33,625 bases of DNA from Bacillota bacterium (GTDB lineage Bacteria > Bacillota > Limnochordia > Limnochordales > DUMU01), in the NCBI GenBank assembly GCA_012839805.1, contig DUMU01000022.1, positions 1 through 33,625 of the forward strand. Direction: 5' to 3'. The stretch's first letter is position 1. Every line of letters starts with the position of its first letter. Shown in pieces: positions 16,558-24,574 of the stretch. Made by a program: the position numbers and the translations under genes. The notes under the pieces are model-generated. The model saw only the letters and a program-made list of their open reading frames with translations, was not told where the DNA came from and did not search any database.

Positions 16558-18765
16558 CTACAACCCAGGCGGAACCCCTTCGTACACCCGGACGTCATCG
16601 ATGTCAACCTGTTCATCTACATCCTCAAGTAGGATCATGAGTTCCCAGACGGTCTCATCACCCGTGGTGAAGGTCCGTTCGATCGTTTCCCACTGGCCAT
16701 TCGTATCCTGCGGTAGAGGAAACCTAACGTACCATCCGGGTCCCCCACCGATCCAAGATGCCCGGTTGTTCTTGGTCCGTACCTTCACTGATATGGTATA
16801 GTTTGTGTAAGGTTTGACCAATACCCGCGTGTAGATGCGGCCGTACACATTCCCTTCAAGTTCCGAGTCATTGCGGAGGCGCATGTAGGCCGCGCCTTCG
16901 GGAGCATCAGCGGCATCTTTCACGTAAGTCCACGAGAACTTTGAATTCCCTCTTATATGCACCATCCAGTCCCTGGGGAAATCGACATTGGGGACCGCCT
17001 CCTCGAATCCGGGATTTCGTACAAGGTTGACCGTACTTAATCCTCCGGATGCAGGTTTTATCGCCGACGGATCATCTGAGATAAGTGCTATGCCCTGCTT
17101 TTCCATCTGCGAAAGGTCGATGCCCTGGATATAGACCGGAGACTCAGTGATAGTCAACTCTACGCTTCCCCCGTGGGGTTCCAAGCGTTGTTTACGGCCC
17201 ATGATATCAGTAATCGTCACCGGCCCTGCGGCTGGCCAGCTCACTGTCTCGCTACGGCTTACGGACCACGCTACGACCACATTTCCTGCGGGGGTGTCAA
17301 AACTATAGGCCCGAAGCCACCGCTGGTCAAAAGCCAGGCTCTTCGAATACCGGCCGTTGCCCAGCATGCGCTCCATCGTCGCATAAGCCACATAGGCCGG
17401 TTTTGGGGTGAGGTCCTTGTGGACTATCCCAAAGTTCGCTTCCTGGTCATACGGAGAAACCCCGCCATCAGCGAACTCATACCAGAAGAACCGCCTCACC
17501 CCGGCTGCCATAGCTTGAACCATCGCCCTCGTCAGGAACCAGGCCTGATCCCTCTCAGGGATTGCTCTTTCATTCCCCAACGTATGGTAACCCATCTCGG
17601 TTATCCAAAGCTCCCGACCGCTCTTGCCATCTGCTCGCGGTGGAAGTTCCGTCTCTGTGAACGTCCTTGCCCGCAAGAGGCCAGGTAGGAGATACTCAGG
17701 CGGTGCGGGCTGCATGTAAGGGTGAAGGGAGACAACATCCATGTAAGGCCCGGCACCGGCGCTAACCACATCTCTGATCCAGTCCAGGGCCACTCCGGCA
17801 GTTCCGGCGATAGATACAGTGGCGCCGGGGTCGGCAGCCTTGATCTCCTCATAGGCCTGTCGGAGCAGAGCTGCATACTGAGCCGGTGTCCCCAGCCAGA
17901 AGCCGGTGTTTGCCTCGTTCCAGACCTCCCAGCAGCGTACCTTGTCCTGATAGCGTTCCACAAGCATCCTTACAAAAGCTCTCCAATCCTCTTCACACGG
18001 GGGGTAGCGGCTTGGATCTCCCTCGCGGACGCTTTCCAGTTTCTGAGCAGCAAAGTAGGGGGTGTAGTCAATAATCGGAAGTACTTCGATGTCATGATCT
18101 TTCGCTGTACCTACTATGCTGTCAAGTCGAGACCAGTTCACCGGCCCTCCCCTAAAGCCTTGGATTTCCTGCCACGATACGTCAGTGCGCAACCAGCGGA
18201 TACCGGCACGACGCATCGCTTCAGCCCACCCCTCATCCAGACCGTGTTCACAAATCCCGAAAAATGAGTCCGGGTGGGGGCCGGCCTCGGGAGGCGGTAT
18301 CACAGCGAACGTAACACACGGCTCCCCCGTTGCAAGCGCGGGATTCTCGAGGGGAATGGCACGATCCCCATCATAAAGTTCCAGGGATATTTTAAACCAT
18401 CCAAGTTCTCCACCTTGTTGGAACTTAGGTGCGATTTCAACCCAGCCGCCGAACGGATTGGTCCTGTGTAACTCTTCTGTCCCCGATGCAACTATGTTGT
18501 CCCAGAAATCCGTGACTCTGTAACGCACAACGGGCGCAGTAAGTTCTTCACCGTTGCTGAGTAGTATGACCAGTCGCGTCCTAATGTCTTCACCCGGAAA
18601 GAAGATGTTCAGGCGCGACGGTGCGAGAGCAACAGTTGCCCTAGGGTCCAGGTCCATGCATCTCCCTGCCACTCCCAATGACATCACCAGGGTGACACAA
18701 GAGAAAACCCCGAGAACGAACACGCCAGCCATTCGCGGACCACACGACCCAACCCACCGGTGCAT
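16558..18765 (-). CDS. Secreted GH39-like glycoside hydrolase with C-terminal carbohydrate-binding module
   Basis: Clan GH-A retaining glycosidase, 735 residues from the ATG at 18765 (GGAGG six to seven bases upstream). Residues 1-35 form a signal sequence or anchor (GVFVLGVFSCVTLVMSLGVA). Residues about 40-160 are a beta domain. The TIM barrel spans about 165-480: FFGICEHGLDEGWAEAMRRA, IRWLRTDVSWQEIQ, then WEVWNEANTGFW with Glu284 as acid/base and ELWITEMGYHT with Glu390 as nucleophile. VVSLHPYMQP and RFFWYEFADGG are further barrel strands typical of GH39 and neighbouring families. After a beta-sandwich, residues about 580-735 are a CenC-like module (NLVRNPGFEE, YTNYTISVKVRTKNN, VDIDDVRVYEG). 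It is last in the 22763-16558 block. The substrate is unknown. Confidence 0.8.
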   Translation of the reverse strand: MHRWVGSCGPRMAGVFVLGVFSCVTLVMSLGVAGRCMDLDPRATVALAPSRLNIFFPGEDIRTRLVILLSNGEELTAPVVRYRVTDFWDNIVASGTEELHRTNPFGGWVEIAPKFQQGGELGWFKISLELYDGDRAIPLENPALATGEPCVTFAVIPPPEAGPHPDSFFGICEHGLDEGWAEAMRRAGIRWLRTDVSWQEIQGFRGGPVNWSRLDSIVGTAKDHDIEVLPIIDYTPYFAAQKLESVREGDPSRYPPCEEDWRAFVRMLVERYQDKVRCWEVWNEANTGFWLGTPAQYAALLRQAYEEIKAADPGATVSIAGTAGVALDWIRDVVSAGAGPYMDVVSLHPYMQPAPPEYLLPGLLRARTFTETELPPRADGKSGRELWITEMGYHTLGNERAIPERDQAWFLTRAMVQAMAAGVRRFFWYEFADGGVSPYDQEANFGIVHKDLTPKPAYVAYATMERMLGNGRYSKSLAFDQRWLRAYSFDTPAGNVVVAWSVSRSETVSWPAAGPVTITDIMGRKQRLEPHGGSVELTITESPVYIQGIDLSQMEKQGIALISDDPSAIKPASGGLSTVNLVRNPGFEEAVPNVDFPRDWMVHIRGNSKFSWTYVKDAADAPEGAAYMRLRNDSELEGNVYGRIYTRVLVKPYTNYTISVKVRTKNNRASWIGGGPGWYVRFPLPQDTNGQWETIERTFTTGDETVWELMILLEDVDEQVDIDDVRVYEGVPPGL

Positions 18766-18981
18766 AATGTCCCTCCCCAGTTTTGCAGCATGCTCGCGAC
18801 AGTCTCGCGCAAGCTGCATCTTACTACGCGGAGCCCTACTGGCAGTCGACCTCGACTTGTCACAATCTTCCTTTACTTCGAACGCCAGCTTCCGCCGCCA
18901 GCTAAAACCGCCGCACACCTGCTGAAGCCCTTTCCCTTCATGCGGACCTCCCACGTGTATTGGGCGCTGTCCCCTCCCCAA

Positions 18982-20448
18982 TCATTCCAGCTGACAAACG
19001 TCCTGCGTCATGCATACCTTCTCCAGCAGCTGCTGCGGCTCAGTGTGAGGCCCCCAGCTAGCTTCGGCCAACAGTACCACCGGGAGCCACATTTTCTCCT
19101 CCCATAGGCCATCCTCGACAAGACCCAGTACCGTACTTCTCCGCGGTCTTGCATCTGCCAGGGCGCGCACGGTCTCCAGAACCCGCCCGAGGTTTTTTCT
19201 CCATTCACTTTCCACACGGCGCCAACGACCTATCTTCTGCTGAGCCCGATGAGAGACAAACCCCGGATCCCACTCTCCCATGACGAACGATCTCGGCTGA
19301 TGCTCAAAGCGCGACCAGTCAAGGTTTGTCATCGACTTCACAACTATCCCAACCCTCTCCTCCGCTCCACGCAGCCTCGCGATACGCGACGTATAGTTCA
19401 CAGCCGAGTCAAAGTACTCCAACTCCTCTGGTTCGTACGAAAACGGGAAGGCCGGGCGCGGTATGCCGATGTCTTCCCAGACGATGCTCACCCGCTCATC
19501 CACACCTGCCAACGCGCTATAGTTTTCCCTAATGGAAGTCGCATGCAGTCCAAACTGTATTATGAGTTCCGGATGCCTCTCGAACAACTTGCGGGATATC
19601 GTATTGACCCACTCGACAGCCAGCTCGGCTATCGGCCTCCCATTGAGCTCTAGATCGTTAGTTTCAGTAAATGTTTGGAAGTAGATACCATCACATCCGG
19701 TATCCTGGTACTCCCTTTCGTATTTCTCGATAGCGCGCTGAGTCCATATCTGTAGCTCTTCCGGACGGTTAGGATCAACTCGCTCGCCCCATCCCCAGGA
19801 GTAACCCCAAATGACCTTGATCCCTCTCTCATGCGCATACTCGACCACCTCACGAGCATTAACAGGGGCGTGGTCGTTCCAGATGACAACCATATTCATC
19901 TTCCAGCGGCTCATATTGTCCAGATAACGTTTATAGTCGTACACAACATGCCCCCAGGTCCAGAGCCCTCGGTAATCAATTGCGGGCCCACCCTTCATAT
20001 CCACTTGGCTGAGCTGGCGTTCAAAACTGGGGATTACGTTCTCCTGGCAGGCGCTGCCGGTACTACTTCTGTGCAAAACGTAGTGCTCAAGGTCGCGAAT
20101 GCCGTATAGAAGGCCGTTTGGATTCGATCCTGCGATGATCACAAAGTGTCGTCCGGGTACTCTGCCATTGGGAACGACACGCAGGTGGTAGCGTTCAGGT
20201 TTCCCATCACATATGTCTATCACTCCGTCTTCCAGAAACCGTCTTATCATTGGATTGCTCTTCGGGGTTCCCAAAATGATGACATTGTGGTGCATGACTT
20301 CCTCGTCTGCGGAGTCGGCGCCTACTATCCTGAGAATGTACGGGACATCCCTCTGGATAATCCGATTGATCTCTTTAACGGCGTACCACTCCGTCCCGCG
20401 CCGTTCCCCGTAGATTACGACCCAGTCCGACGTACGATCACGTTCCAT
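18982..20448 (-). CDS. Cytoplasmic GH20/GH67-like protein, substrate unknown
   Basis: A 488-residue protein without signal peptide. Residues about 5-135 look like the alpha/beta N-terminal domain found before GH20, GH67 and GH84 barrels: DWVVIYGERRGTEWYAVKEI, HHNVIILGTPKSNP, HFVIIAGSNPNGLLYGIRDL. Then a TIM-barrel-like part follows: IDYRGLWTWGHVVYDYKRYL, MNMVVIWNDHAPVN, VVEYAHERGIKVIWGYSWGW, and GIYFQTFTETNDLE (Glu262, Asp265 possible catalytic acids). The 'RG.H.W' opening resembles those families but the acidic motif is not the classical D-E of GH20. GGAGGAG lies five bases before ATG 20448. It lies between a binding-protein gene and the GH39-like gene, so it may process an imported oligosaccharide. 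The family assignment is by fold resemblance only. Confidence 0.55.
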   Translation of the reverse strand: MERDRTSDWVVIYGERRGTEWYAVKEINRIIQRDVPYILRIVGADSADEEVMHHNVIILGTPKSNPMIRRFLEDGVIDICDGKPERYHLRVVPNGRVPGRHFVIIAGSNPNGLLYGIRDLEHYVLHRSSTGSACQENVIPSFERQLSQVDMKGGPAIDYRGLWTWGHVVYDYKRYLDNMSRWKMNMVVIWNDHAPVNAREVVEYAHERGIKVIWGYSWGWGERVDPNRPEELQIWTQRAIEKYEREYQDTGCDGIYFQTFTETNDLELNGRPIAELAVEWVNTISRKLFERHPELIIQFGLHATSIRENYSALAGVDERVSIVWEDIGIPRPAFPFSYEPEELEYFDSAVNYTSRIARLRGAEERVGIVVKSMTNLDWSRFEHQPRSFVMGEWDPGFVSHRAQQKIGRWRRVESEWRKNLGRVLETVRALADARPRRSTVLGLVEDGLWEEKMWLPVVLLAEASWGPHTEPQQLLEKVCMTQDVCQLE

Positions 20449-20554
20449 TGCTTCTCCTCCCGGAATTCTTTCAAAGGCCAGTGGGCTGGCGTGTGCTGTG
20501 GGCCAACACTTACCGAACGTGCCGGTATTACGTGTACCCTGGTCCTTCCGCAAC

Positions 20555-20585
20555 GCATTGGCGGGGAGTGCATCCCCGCCAATGC
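20555..20585 (-). terminator. Strong intercistronic hairpin
   Basis: GCATTGGCGGGGA (20555-20567) and TCCCCGCCAATGC (20573-20585) form a perfect 13-bp stem with a 5-base loop. It stands 26 bases after the stop of the binding-protein gene and about 105 bases before the next gene of the block. No T-tract follows on the minus strand, so it may protect the upstream mRNA end or lower downstream expression rather than end transcription. Confidence 0.55.
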
Positions 20586-20610
20586 GAACTCCTGGCAACT
20601 GCCGCAGTGG

Positions 20611-21945
20611 TTACTTTTTCCGCAGGTTTGCGATCCCGGTCTGCATCCCCTCCTGTATCCTGGTGAGCACTTCGGAGACGCTTCGCTGGTTTGATAGCAT
20701 GGCCGGAAGCTCCCTTTGGGAAACCTGCTCGAGCCACGGCCTCCAGCCGCTGATAACATGGTCGTAAGCTTCACGCCCGTATTTCTGGCCGCCGGCCAGG
20801 ACCGTCAGGACATCCCGGGCACTCTGGTAACCGCTGAGCTTGCTCGCACGGTTGAGGTATTCTGGCAACGCCGAAGCGCGAGCTACCGGCGCTACCCCGA
20901 AGGTGGTGTAACTCTCCATGACCTTTTGGCTTGTTATGTACTTGATGAACCGCCACGCCGCCTCGGGGTGCTTGGTTTTGCTGCTAACCATCCAGGGGTC
21001 GGTAGCAAGCAGGGCTGCGGGCTGCGTCCCCCGGGGAATAGCTGCGATACCCCAGCGTATCTTGCCCTGCGTCGCGATAGCTCCGTTCATGACGTCAAGC
21101 AACGGATCGTTGACAACCATCCCCACTTTTCCTGACCAGAAACCCGCCTCGCCGTTTACGGCCACGCCGTAACGAGCCAGCTCTACCAGCTTTTGATAGG
21201 CAAGCTCGTTGGCACGGCTCAGCACCGTGCACTTGTTCGGAATTGACGTTTCGTACGTGTCCCTATCGAACCAATCGCCTCCCCACAGCCAGCTGTACAT
21301 GGGGGCTACAGTTCCGTCTGTTCTCACCACGACCCCGAGCTGCTGAACCCGCCCGTCGGCACCAACCCGGAACAGCTTCCGCGCATATTCGACGAGCCGG
21401 TCCCAGGTCCACGAAGCATCATCCCAATCGATAGGCGGAGTCGTAAGACCTGCTCCTTCGAAGAGATCTGCGTTGAATAGAAGCGGATAGGGCATCGAAA
21501 GGAAGGGCATACCCCAGAAGTGTCCGCCCCATTGGTACGCCCTCCAGGCCCCTGAAAAGAAATCTTCGGCTTTCAGCTCGGCAAGATCCCTCTTGACGTA
21601 AGGCATGAGGTCCAGGAGCCAACCCTGGCTGACATACGTGGCAACTGCACCGCCGTGGTCCCATACATCAGGTGGATCGCCCGTTGTCCATAGAAGCGTG
21701 AGCTTATCTAGGTAGTCGCTGCCAGACGGCGTGACTATCTCCAGCTTGATGTCCGGATTCTGCTTCTCGAACTCGGCGAACACCTTGTTCTCCCACTGCG
21801 ACTCAGCAAGCGTCCCTCCTGCGACCCCGCCCCGCACATACACTCGTAGGGTCACTTGCGAAGCCGCCATCGTTGGCGTTCCCACTGCCGAGCACAGACC
21901 AAGGACTATCATTGCTGAGGCCAAAGCCCTGACTAGCCGCGTCAT
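20611..21945 (-). CDS. ABC sugar transporter, extracellular substrate-binding protein
   Basis: Family 1 solute-binding protein, 444 residues from ATG 21945, with GGAGG eight bases upstream; an in-frame ATG six codons earlier has no ribosome site. The first 27 residues are a signal peptide (LVRALASAMIVLGLCSAVG, cleavage near MAA-S). The mature part shows VFAEFEKQNPDIKLEIVTPS, TGDPPDVWDHGG, FWGMPFLSMPYPLLFNADLF, WTWDRLVEYARKLF and PEAAWRFIKYITSQKVM, all usual for sugar and oligosaccharide binders. It follows the CBM9-like gene after 41 bases and precedes the two glycosidase-like genes, so it probably binds the oligosaccharide they act on. The hairpin at 20555-20585 follows its stop. Confidence 0.9.
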   Translation of the reverse strand: MTRLVRALASAMIVLGLCSAVGTPTMAASQVTLRVYVRGGVAGGTLAESQWENKVFAEFEKQNPDIKLEIVTPSGSDYLDKLTLLWTTGDPPDVWDHGGAVATYVSQGWLLDLMPYVKRDLAELKAEDFFSGAWRAYQWGGHFWGMPFLSMPYPLLFNADLFEGAGLTTPPIDWDDASWTWDRLVEYARKLFRVGADGRVQQLGVVVRTDGTVAPMYSWLWGGDWFDRDTYETSIPNKCTVLSRANELAYQKLVELARYGVAVNGEAGFWSGKVGMVVNDPLLDVMNGAIATQGKIRWGIAAIPRGTQPAALLATDPWMVSSKTKHPEAAWRFIKYITSQKVMESYTTFGVAPVARASALPEYLNRASKLSGYQSARDVLTVLAGGQKYGREAYDHVISGWRPWLEQVSQRELPAMLSNQRSVSEVLTRIQEGMQTGIANLRKK

Positions 21946-21986
21946 TGCCGTTCCTCCCCTCATTCTATCCCTGCCATCCCTGGGAG

Positions 21987-22763
21987 CTAAGGATTCCCTG
22001 CGCCTCGCTGAAGCTCCATCTTCCCCCAGTTAGCAGCTGTGGTCCAATGGTCCGGACCTCCGAAGTACGCTATGCAATGAGTACGGGTGCGCGGCATGTC
22101 ATAGTCATCCATGACCACGTCTACGCCGAGAATTCGACCAGCCTCCAGCTTAAGCGGGGGCAAAGAGTCCTTGGGTATGGCGACCTCAATACTCCAACTC
22201 TCCCCGTTCATGCGGGCAGCAAGTTTGACTCCCTTCGGTACGATGCCCTTGGAGTCGTCGGAGGCGTTCATAGGACTTATCGCGATACCGAGCGGGTTGA
22301 TAAGCAGCATATACTGCCAGTCTGATGGGGTGGGATCGTTCGTACCTAGGACATCCAGGTAGAGACGGAACCGGTCGCCGCGCGGGAAGTTCGCCGCCTC
22401 GTTCCACTCCACCCAGTACAGGTCATCCGTTACGTTCCCCGCGAAGTACAAGTACTCGTCATCCCAGGCAAAAGCAAACTCGCCTCGCCAGTCATCGCCT
22501 AACGGCTGGCCATCGTCGCGGCCTTGCCAAACCCGCAGGTTCTGCCCGGTGTACCAATCCGGAATCTGCTCGTCGTTAAGGGGAATCAGGGCTGGCCATT
22601 CCGACAGATCACCATCGACCTGAATTGCGCCGGTAACCCGGTAGGCAGGCAAAACCTCCGGCTGCACTTGAGAGAGACTTGGTGCTGCAAGGGCTGCCAT
22701 TGGAGTATACAGGGTCATAGCCAAGATCGTCGTCGCTAGTCTGAGGTACGCAAGACTTTTCAT
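21987..22763 (-). CDS. Secreted CBM9-like carbohydrate-binding protein
   Basis: A 258-residue exported protein made of one beta-sandwich domain of the CBM9 / DOMON-like kind. Residues 1-26 are a signal peptide (LATTILAMTLYTPMAALA). The domain opens with the hallmark IQVDGDLSEWPAL, then FAFAWDDEYLYFAGNVTDD, DRFRLYLDVLG and WSIEVAIPKDSLPPLKLEAG, ending with WGKMELQ. These are the strands of sugar-binding CBM9 modules. No enzyme domain is attached. The start at ATG 22763 is secure: AAGGAGGTG lies about nine bases before it. It is the first gene of the block that continues with a binding protein and two glycosidase-like genes. Confidence 0.78.
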   Translation of the reverse strand: MKSLAYLRLATTILAMTLYTPMAALAAPSLSQVQPEVLPAYRVTGAIQVDGDLSEWPALIPLNDEQIPDWYTGQNLRVWQGRDDGQPLGDDWRGEFAFAWDDEYLYFAGNVTDDLYWVEWNEAANFPRGDRFRLYLDVLGTNDPTPSDWQYMLLINPLGIAISPMNASDDSKGIVPKGVKLAARMNGESWSIEVAIPKDSLPPLKLEAGRILGVDVVMDDYDMPRTRTHCIAYFGGPDHWTTAANWGKMELQRGAGNP

Positions 22764-22796
22764 CCTTGACACCTCCTTATGGTTTGTGGCCCGGTC

Positions 22797-22825
22797 ATCA
22801 GATACGAAAGCCCCACTGACGTCAA
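22797..22825 (-). promoter_or_regulatory. Promoter of the CBM9-like / binding protein / glycosidase block
   Basis: TTGACG (minus strand, 22825-22820) and TCTGAT (22802-22797) are 17 bases apart, about 35 bases upstream of the CBM9-like start. The -35 matches consensus at five of six positions; the -10 is weaker, which leaves room for activation. Confidence 0.45.
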
Positions 22826-23344
22826 GAACACGCCGCGTCCTCTCGTCTTGCACCCATGCCTCTAGGAGCCGTCCGGCAACGCGTGGTGGCCACGCTCTAG
22901 GATTCTCGCCTCCTTTCATTCTCGTGCCAGCTCCTCAGCCAGAGCACGTGCCAGACCCGGCTGCAGCTGTTGGATCCGGGGCGCCTGATCGTACAGGAGG
23001 GCTGGCCCTATCCTTATACGCTATGCCGAGGCGAATTCCTTCTGGCCACAATCCATTTCGCCAAAACGGGCCCTTTACGCTTATGCCCAGCGTAGGCCCG
23101 GTGTTCTGAATCGGGGCCCGATATCTACCCAGAGGGCTCTGGTTCATGTATACTCTTCCCAGATCATGTTGTCTAGACAGGGGTCCTGTGCTTGTCCGGG
23201 GTCGTCCCTTCCCGTACTGTCGCTCCCTCTGCAATTGCGACGCCTTCTAAGTTAGAATGCTGCCGGGGGTGGGTGCGGGGGACGAAGCGACCTGATTCAC
23301 GGAACTGAACGAGGCGTGCCAAAGCCAAAGGAGCAAGAGCGGAG
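22826..23344. promoter_or_regulatory. Divergent intergenic region before the GntR-LacI regulator
   Basis: This holds no gene I can support. A possible -10, TATACT, is at 23149-23154 on the plus strand. A perfect 10-bp palindrome, TGTCTAGACA, lies at 23170-23179, just after where transcription would begin. That place suits an operator through which the regulator at 23345 might control itself. Both proposals need testing. Confidence 0.3.
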
Positions 23345-24574
23345 ATGCCAATGTCACAACGACCGAATCGGGGTTTCCCCTCCTCGTCTTCCTCGGCGGC
23401 CAATCAGCCGCAGTACATCCGCATCAGCGAAACTCTGCGGCGTCAGATCGCCAGCGGGGACTATCGGCCCGGGGACCTTCTCCCCTCCGAGGCTCAGCTC
23501 ATGGCCGAGTTTCGGGTCAGTCGCCATACGGTGCGAGCCGCCCTGGCCCGTTTGGAACAGGATCGATTGATCACCCGGGTCAAGGGACGCGGGAGTGTGG
23601 TCAACCTCACCCCGCACCGAGTGAACGAGCCGGGAGCCGGCCAGCGGAAAGAGGACAACCAGCACACCATCGCTTTCTGCGCTGCCGAGGAAGACCCGTT
23701 TACCACGTCGATCTTGTGGGGAGTCGAATCGGAGGCCAGCCGTCATCATCTCTCGGTGCTCTTTGTCAGTTCACACGGCGATATCACCAACCAGCAGACC
23801 CTGTTGGCGGGTTTTGCCGAGAGGGGCCTCCTCGGAGTGATCGTAATGCCGGTGGACGTTCCCCCTGCCCTGATGCGGGAGTCGGCCTTCAGCCTGGACC
23901 GCTTCGCCGAATCCGGGCTGCGTCTGGTTTGCGTGGACCGGTATTACCCCGGATCCCGGGTGCCAACGGTGACCTCCGACAATTTCGATGGGGCATACCA
24001 GGCCGTGAGTCACCTGCTACACATCGGGCGTCAAAGGATCGTCGCCGTATCGGCGACTAACACCAACACCTCATCGGTAGCCGCTCGCCTGGAAGGCTAT
24101 CGCTGGGCGTTCAAGGACACAGGTATCACCCCGAACCCCGAGTGGGAGTACACCGCTTTCTTCCAGGAAGACGAGGCGGGGTTCCTCAAGTTTGTGGAGC
24201 GAGTGCAACCCGACGGTCTTTTCGCCATGAATGACATGATCGCTATGCGCTGCATGCAACTCCTCCGTGCCAGCGGCCGAAAAGTCCCGGAAGACATAGC
24301 GGTCGTGGGTTTTGACGATATCCCGGCGGCTGCGCTGTTGGACGTCCCCCTGACCACGATCCGCCAGGACGGCCAGCGGATGGGTGCGGAGGCCACCCGG
24401 CTTCTTCTGGGGACGACCGGGCCTCCGCACCCCGCCAGACCCCTTCGGATCAAGATCCCGGTACAACTCGTCGTCCGCGCCTCTACCGTGGGGCGGGAAG
24501 TAGTATCGGAGCTCGTCGCCAGCCAGGCCCCGGAGAAAAGTGACCGCGATGAAGGGCCTGCTGCCGTTTCTTAG
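23345..24574 (+). CDS. GntR-LacI type (AraR-like) transcriptional repressor
   Basis: A hybrid regulator: a GntR-family winged helix at about residues 22-90 (YIRISETLRRQIASGDYRPG, LLPSEAQLMAEFRVSRHTVR, RLITRVKGRGSVV) fused to a LacI/periplasmic-binding-like effector domain at about 105-390 (TIAFCAAEEDPFTTSILWGV, GVIVMPVDVP, FDGAYQAVSHLLHIGRQRIV, GLFAMNDMIAMRCMQLLRAS, VVGFDDIPAAALLDVPLTTI). This is the layout of AraR, the arabinose repressor of Bacillus; the sugar sensed here is not determined. AAAGGAG lies about 11 bases before ATG 23345. It diverges from the CBM9-like block and converges on the binding-protein gene at 26028, with the two stop codons overlapping. Either neighbour may be its target. 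Confidence 0.92.
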   Translation: MPMSQRPNRGFPSSSSSAANQPQYIRISETLRRQIASGDYRPGDLLPSEAQLMAEFRVSRHTVRAALARLEQDRLITRVKGRGSVVNLTPHRVNEPGAGQRKEDNQHTIAFCAAEEDPFTTSILWGVESEASRHHLSVLFVSSHGDITNQQTLLAGFAERGLLGVIVMPVDVPPALMRESAFSLDRFAESGLRLVCVDRYYPGSRVPTVTSDNFDGAYQAVSHLLHIGRQRIVAVSATNTNTSSVAARLEGYRWAFKDTGITPNPEWEYTAFFQEDEAGFLKFVERVQPDGLFAMNDMIAMRCMQLLRASGRKVPEDIAVVGFDDIPAAALLDVPLTTIRQDGQRMGAEATRLLLGTTGPPHPARPLRIKIPVQLVVRASTVGREVVSELVASQAPEKSDRDEGPAAVS

